Source: Russula earlei (Eukaryota > Basidiomycota > Agaricomycetes > Russulales > Russulaceae). Taken from it: a stretch of 13,253 nucleotides of DNA. The notes under the pieces are model-generated. The model did no database searches. It had not been told where the DNA came from and saw nothing but the letters and a program-made list of their open reading frames with translations. The position numbers and the translations under genes are program-made. The DNA is taken from positions 1 to 13,253 of the forward strand of contig JAGFNK010001195.1 in the NCBI GenBank assembly GCA_025769875.1, read 5' to 3'. Shown here in pieces: positions 8,489-13,253 of the stretch. The stretch's first letter is position 1, and the number at the start of each line of letters is the position of its first letter.

Positions 8489-10984
8489 GTGAATCACTTA
8501 TCGGAATCGGCCTATCACCTTCTCCCTCGCACACGCTACCACCATGACCACGCGAACCCGCCACTCGACCGTTCACGTAAGATGCTCGCCACGTCAATGC
8601 ACCTGCCCCTCGTCGACAAGCCGACGAACCCTAAACAAATGTCGAAGAGTCTCGGCCGACTCCACCGCCCTCGCCCTCGCTCCCCTATACATTCCCGCTT
8701 TGTCTGACTCGACTGTACCTATTCCTTTTCCCTTCTCAGTTGTCCCCTCTTTCCTTCCATTCCGAGACTGTTCTCGACCACGCGCGCGCCCCGTTCGCCT
8801 CGCGTTTCAGGGCATTCGTGATACCTTTTGCTTAGCTACCGCCTTTGTATGTAGGTTAGCCATCATCTGCAAGTACCAATCATCTACAGGTTACGACCAC
8901 GAATACCCCATCAAATAGAGAAGTTGTTTCCCTCTCGTTCGAAAGCGCCTCGCACGTCGTCGCCGTCCCACTCGCACGCGTTCGCACTCTTCCCCCCCCC
9001 CCTCCTCTCGGCGAACACCCCATTCCATACCCACGCAGCCATCAATGTCTACATTGGAGGCGGGGATGTGGACGACTCCCACTCCGGTGCGGATGAGGGT
9101 ATGTTGCCATGCAGACGCACTGCCAGCAAACGCGAGGCACATGGACGGCGGGCGGTATGGATGGAGGGGCGGGAAGAGCTCCGAGCTCTGCCGCCGGGAT
9201 ATCGCCTGTTCTCACTCGGACGCCTCGGAACCCAGATCAACGTGCGTGACTGTGTCTTGTCGTCGTCAGAAACGCGAACGAAAAGGCATGTATCGCCCTG
9301 CTGAGGGTCGGACAACAAATGACGGGCTAGTACAGGGACCAGTTTATCAATAGTAGAATGGAAACCGGACCTAGTTCAAAGAGGCATGGGGCTTGTATGC
9401 ACCCCAATCCGTTGGCATTTTTAAAGCTGTTGCAAATGGGCTAATACGCACAACGGAACAAACGTGGCTTTTGGGTAGACAAGATCGCCGTCAAGAGTTG
9501 TTGCCATAGTGGGGCCTATAGATACAGGCAAGGGAGGCAGAAGAAGGACATGCCATCCACAAATGACGGCAAGGGCCAACGTGGTGGAGACGCCTTTCCA
9601 GGAGGGTGGGGCGTGATGACGGCCTTCGAACGCAGGCTCGTTTGGGAATCTGCTCAATAATGCACGCAGACGCGCTTGCATAGATTGTGAATTCGTCCCA
9701 CGAACCAGAACAGCGAGACACAGGCAAAACGATGATCACGAGTAGCACGCAGGAGACGCACCACGGTGAAGACGGATTGTCCAACTCTCATGTAGAATGT
9801 CAACTGCGGTTCCCTATCCGCCAATGGAGCACTCTGACCACGTCGTATCATAGTGATGTGATTGACTTGCCATGTCTGCAATATGAGCGCGCGAAGGAAT
9901 ATGGCTACGGAGACCTATTAACCGCGGATCCCGTGGTAGTTCAGAGGATACGCCTGGAAGCCAAATGGCTCGGCTTACGACAACAGTCCAGCGAATCACG
10001 GGACGTACCTGCGAATCAAAAGAAAGAGAGTCGACGATGGACAAGGCCGTGATGAAAGGAAACCAGAACCAGAACCAGGGCGAGTGACGCAAATTGCAGG
10101 TGGACAGGCGGGCTGATGTGACTACCTACGCCCGGCCATAGTGACTGGAGTACGCCGGATCGGTACGTTTGAGTCTGTGAGATTGGACAAGGACAGAAAG
10201 AACAGAGTACCATAAGCGAGCAGTTGGCTTGAGGTAGATGAGGATGAGGAGCAAGGCAACTGGAAAGAGGCAACTGGAAAGGACTGTATTCAAGAGAGTG
10301 GTTAAATTTGAAGAGAAGGACTAGAGTACAAAGGAAAGCATGAAAGGGTTATTCGAGACCAAGCGAGACCGAAACGCGAAGACAAGGAACAATCGAGACG
10401 GCGTGAAACATGAACGATCGCACCTATGACATCGCGGCACGCTACCTGACTCCTTCAGCTGATCTTGAGGAGAGAGCGACGGTGTCTTGATGTCGATGAG
10501 AGAGAGGGAGAGAAAGGACAGACTTGGGTGAGGGTGAGGAAAGGAAGTAGGAGAGAGGACGCGAGACTGAGCGTGTCACGGTGATGCCAGATTCTAGTAG
10601 GGGGTGCATTGACAATTGTCGACGGATGCAAACCGACGATCATGCGATCACAGTTCGGGCCTGAGTCCTGGGGGGCATCCAAGTTGGATGATCCAACCAG
10701 AAGCAGAAGAGCTCATCGCGTTCTCTCTCTATCCTCGCCCTTGGCGCCTCGACTCAGCAGGATCTGTGTGACCGCCTCTGAAAATATCGGCCCGGCAGCG
10801 CTTATGTTCATGGCGTAGTGCCTCCCCGCGGCTTAGACTGCATGCCTTCCATTTATGCTAGGGGCGAGCTACCTTTTGCACCCGATTGACTGTTCCATGT
10901 GTGCAGGACGAGAGAAGAACGGGAATGCCATTCACGGCTAGTCCGCCGGACCCATCGTCTAAACGGCACGTCTCCCTCTGTCAC
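8489..10984. other. 2.5-kb gene-poor interval
   Basis: I find no supportable gene. The left part (8489-9300) is GC-rich and low-complexity, with an uninterrupted C11 run at 8992-9002, a GCGC-rich tract near 8778-8790 and a 15-bp palindrome AGAGCTC-C-GAGCTCT at 9175-9189. The right part (about 10060-10560) is purine-rich on the + strand. Frames up to about 125 codons exist on both strands (for example 9687-10052 +), but none shows a family motif or splice-linked partner exons. Confidence 0.5.
10254..10281 (+). repeat. 14-bp tandem duplication
   Basis: The unit aggcaactggaaag occurs twice without a gap (10254-10267 and 10268-10281) inside purine-rich intergenic DNA. It looks like a simple slippage product with no evident function. 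Confidence 0.75.
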
Positions 10985-10992
10985 TATAATAA
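10985..10992 (+). promoter_or_regulatory. Candidate TATA element of the second DUF6535 gene
   Basis: TATAATAA lies 90 nt before the ATG at 11075. The leader between them is CT-rich (CGCCCCTCCCTCTCCGCC). Spacing and composition mirror the promoter of the first DUF6535 gene. Confidence 0.45.
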
Positions 10993-11074
10993 GAGATGTT
11001 GTTTACTACCAATACGACTTCACCTCCAAGACCCTACTTACTCCGTAATACGCCCCTCCCTCTCCGCCTTCGCA

Positions 11075-12056
11075 ATGTCTCTGGCTATCGCTCCGGATCT
11101 CGACCCTCCCACCATGAACAGTGATGATCCTGCACATCATGGAGGCGTTCAAGGTACCCACCCTGGCTTCATTTGGCCCGTCATGTTTATCATCCGAACC
11201 TCCAGGGGTGCCAACGCAGAGTGGCCTAAGACACCCATCTCTGCCGAATCAGGCCGTGACTTCGACCCGGAAGTCGTCACCCCGGCTCGAGGCAAAATTA
11301 ACCGATGGATCGGAAAAATCTGTTCTCATCAATGGCCATTCGACAACGGATTGCGAGGACCGTACGCGGATTTCCGTCGAGAGTTGGCTAGAGGACGCCA
11401 ACGTGGTCATGCTTCTCGTGCGTCGTTGCCATCGCTCGTTCCTGTGGAGCACCCACTCACCAGGTGACAAACGACAGAGTGGCGTACTCATGGCCGTCGT
11501 CGCGTCATTCCTTTTGCAGATTTGCATAGATGTTCATCCGAGCCTACAACGACCCAGGGTCTTCTTTCTCTCCTTGACTGGCATATACGAGCTCCTCCCT
11601 CGTTTGATCCGCACTACGAGCGCCCTCCCGCTTCCGGCAATGTGCACCGGGCCTTCCGCCGTGCCTCAATCCGCGTTGACACGTTCTCTGTGGAGTGCAA
11701 GCTTGGGGGCCGGTCTTGGCTGTTTCGTGCTTGCCGCACTGTTGAAAAGGCGGGTGCGCCAACACCTGCCCACCACTCGACCGTGGCACCGTCCACAAAC
11801 GTGCATGGGGATCAACGTGTACACCCCGGATGCGGCGTCGCTGAAGGGATTCTTCCATGCTCTTCATGCCTCTCACCTCTTCTCTGTCTTCTTGTTCCTT
11901 TGTGGAATCTGCACGCACGTGCTTCGCCCGTCCAACCCGCCGTCTCTTGTGCTCGTTGTCGGCTCGAGCGCCACGCTCTTTGCAGGCCAATGTCTTATCC
12001 TTTTCGCGTTCCCACGAGATACCCGTCGTGTTATCGGGGCCACTACACCATGTTAA
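11075..12056 (+). CDS. Short DUF6535 domain membrane protein, three exons, intact
   Basis: Proposed exons are 11075-11153, 11206-11417 and 11478-12056, giving 289 aa with no break. Intron 1 (GTACCC...CCAG, 52 nt, phase 1) splits a Gly codon; its donor is weak. Intron 2 (GTGCGT...CAG, 60 nt, phase 0) removes the spurious segment between VESWLEDANVVMLL and SGVLMAVVASFLLQ. Both introns match those of the gene at 2763-4840, so the two are paralogues. Hydrophobic segments at about residues 98-114, 168-185, 230-245 and 253-274 give the four-helix DUF6535 plan. The protein ends soon after helix 4 (FAFPRDTRRVIGATTPC) and lacks the roughly 400-residue soluble region of the longer paralogue, so it is either a short family form or a truncated copy. 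Sequence identity to the paralogue is low outside the helix-1 approach. A second in-frame ATG at 11114 is an alternative start. Function unknown; integral membrane location inferred. Confidence 0.7.
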
Positions 12057-12154
12057 TCGGAATACAAGCGATGTAACTTCAATTCGGTTCGTAGCTAATG
12101 CAAGTCTACATTCTTCCCAGCAACTCTCAGGCCCGCGTTGGAAGAACAACATTA

Positions 12155-12206
12155 TGTTTCATCCCAAATGGGATGAAACACAGGCAGCCTGCACGCACAG
12201 TGCAGG
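12155..12206. repeat. Two adjacent perfect stem-loops
   Basis: TGTTTCATCCCA-AA-TGGGATGAAACA (12155-12180) is a perfect 12-bp-arm palindrome. Seven bases on lies CCTGCAC-GCACA-GTGCAGG (12188-12206), a perfect 7-bp-arm hairpin. They lie about 100 bp after the stop of the second DUF6535 gene and just before the composition change. There is no U-tract and this is a eukaryote, so a bacterial-type terminator is not implied. They could mark an insertion boundary or fold in the 3' UTR. Confidence 0.8.
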
Positions 12207-12524
12207 AATGTCGGGCTGACTAGTTATGCTGTAGGTTGCCCAGATAATGGACTGCTTAAGGAAGCTACCCAGAAGTCAGACAGAATGTGTAGGCAGATGA
12301 ACAATAAAAATTGAAATTTCTTTCAACCTGGGGGTGAAAGTGCTGATTAATGGGAGTCCACCCTTTTTTTTTGTGTCAAAAGGCCCCCATTTGATGATCT
12401 CCCCTTTCTTGGATTGTTGGAGAGGATATCATGCACAATGTTAGAGTTTGAGTTGGTGCTTCTGTCATGGTTTTTAACCCCTTTTTGGCTGGTCACTAAC
12501 CCCATTTTTCTATTAAGTCACATT

Positions 12525-12644
12525 TTTATTGTTTGTGATCCCTTTCTGCTATTTGTCCATGTCTCTTATTGTTCTTGATCCCTTTTCCACTATTGTCTAC
12601 ATCACTTATTGCTCTTGATCCCTTTCTGCCATTTATTATCACTT
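12525..12644 (+). repeat. Three diverged 40-bp tandem repeats
   Basis: Units starting at 12525, 12565 and 12605 share the pattern TTATTG..CTTGATCCCTTT followed by C(T/C)(G/A)C(T/C)ATT. The period is 40 bp and the copies differ at several positions. Subrepeats of this kind are common in regulatory parts of retrotransposon LTRs and leaders, which supports, but does not prove, the mobile-element reading of the region. Confidence 0.75.
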
Positions 12645-13056
12645 CCCTCTTGTTCCAACTACAGTACTGTACAGCCTCAGTCTATACAGTACCTAAGTGC
12701 TTGTAAAAGTGGGGAAAAGCCCCAAGCTTAGCTTTGTCCTATTTCCTGTCATATCCTCTGCCTTGTATCAAAAATCACAAGTTGTCAACTTGTGTTGGCT
12801 TACACTCTACTTGACCTTAACAACTTGGGAGGACTCCTTCTGTTCCTCCTTTCCTCTGTCTCTATCTCACCATTCACCTCTTCTGTGAAACAACCAGAAG
12901 ATTGACTCTGTCAGCAGATGTTACAGCATCACAACTGTTGGAGTGTTGGCTCTGGTTCAGTGGGGGCCAAGTCTCTGGACTTGGTTCAGTGATTTAGTGG
13001 GGGCTGGCTCAGAGAGGCCAGATCAAGGGTTTAGCATCTCAAGATCAAGTCAAACA

Positions 13057-13218
13057 ATGACTAGTCCACAGACAGAGTTGGTGTCAAGACACATACTGCG
13101 GATCACTAAGGACTCAGGAGCAGGTGGGCAAGGGTCAGAACAGATGGTAGATGTTGAGCAACATGTTGAGCAGGAGGATGAGCCAAAAAATGAGGAGGTA
13201 CCAGATGGGGACTGGTAG
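13057..13218 (+). CDS. Acidic gag-like N-terminal fragment, stop-interrupted
   Basis: The ATG at 13057 opens a 53-codon frame beginning MTSPQTELVSRHIL and ending in a very acidic stretch (VEQHVEQEDEPKNEEVPDGDW) before TAG at 13216-13218. The same frame stays open after the stop (VLQEAKANAGH) to the window edge. That suggests either a nonsense change in a longer capsid-like protein or simply a short chance frame. Acidic N-termini occur in fungal retrotransposon Gag proteins, but no capsid or zinc-knuckle motif is visible here. The protein family is therefore not established. Confidence 0.3.
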   Translation: MTSPQTELVSRHILRITKDSGAGGQGSEQMVDVEQHVEQEDEPKNEEVPDGDW

Positions 13219-13253
13219 GTGTTGCAAGAGGCAAAGGCAAATGCTGGCCATAT

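Larger units (their letters stand above)
12210..13253 (+). mobile_element. Putative 5' part of an LTR retrotransposon (partial)
   Basis: Composition becomes markedly AT-rich with long T runs, unlike the gene-bearing DNA to the left. The segment holds tandem repeats (12525-12644), a GTACTGTA...TACAGTAC inverted pair (12664-12671 and 12685-12692), a TATA-like TATACAGT, and then an acidic frame at 13057-13218. An untranslated leader of about 800 bp followed by a gag-like start fits an LTR plus leader. No second LTR, no definite primer-binding site and no pol motifs are in view, and the exact left boundary is not determined. The call is an inference; a different AT-rich repeat is possible. Confidence 0.35.

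Noticed and set aside
8073..8492. 139-codon open frame on the + strand after FunK1
   Set aside because: His/Ser/Arg/Thr-rich composition and two competing frames that look equally or more protein-like. Not supportable as a gene.
9687..10052. 121-codon open frame on the + strand
   Set aside because: It begins at an upstream non-conserved codon, shows no recognisable domain, and is opposed by open frames on the minus strand over the same DNA.
12155..12206. Stem-loops as a rho-independent terminator
   Set aside because: No U-tract follows and the introns show that this is eukaryotic DNA.

Overview
The window looks like nuclear DNA of a mushroom-forming basidiomycete (Agaricomycetes). Its protein-coding genes are interrupted by 46-64 nt GT-AG introns, most with a recognisable donor (GTAAGT, GTACGT, GTGAGT, GTGCGT). 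Both recognisable gene families, the four-helix DUF6535 membrane proteins and the FunK1 fungal-type protein kinases, are families known from large expansions in that class. The genus cannot be named from the sequence.

Layout, left to right. Positions 1-2680 hold no convincing gene. They carry four separate inverted-repeat structures: a 130-bp MITE-like hairpin flanked by TA (542-671), a fold-back with 74-bp arms (1206-1371), an element with 37-bp terminal inverted repeats (1690-1905) and a perfect 19-bp-arm stem-loop (2463-2519). Positions 2763-4840 are a three-exon DUF6535 gene of about 655 aa whose long third exon contains two opposite frameshifts. Positions 5760-8048 are a four-exon FunK1 kinase gene of about 708 aa, complete except for a one-base shift in an A6 run behind the kinase core. 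Positions 8049-10984 are gene-poor, GC-rich and low-complexity. Positions 11075-12056 are a second, intact, short DUF6535 gene (289 aa, three exons). From roughly 12210 to the end the base composition becomes AT-rich, with 40-bp tandem repeats and the start of an acidic gag-like reading frame. This suggests the left end of an LTR retrotransposon that runs off the window.

The three genes lie on the + strand in the order DUF6535 - FunK1 - DUF6535. The two DUF6535 genes share exon structure: a short first exon, a phase-1 first intron splitting a Gly codon, and a phase-0 second intron directly before the first membrane helix. They are therefore paralogues, probably from a local duplication. Nothing in the sequence proves that kinase and membrane proteins work together. 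The frameshifts and surrounding transposon debris fit a fast-evolving, birth-and-death locus. All splice models are inferred by eye from reading-frame continuity and splice consensus, and no transcript data were available.
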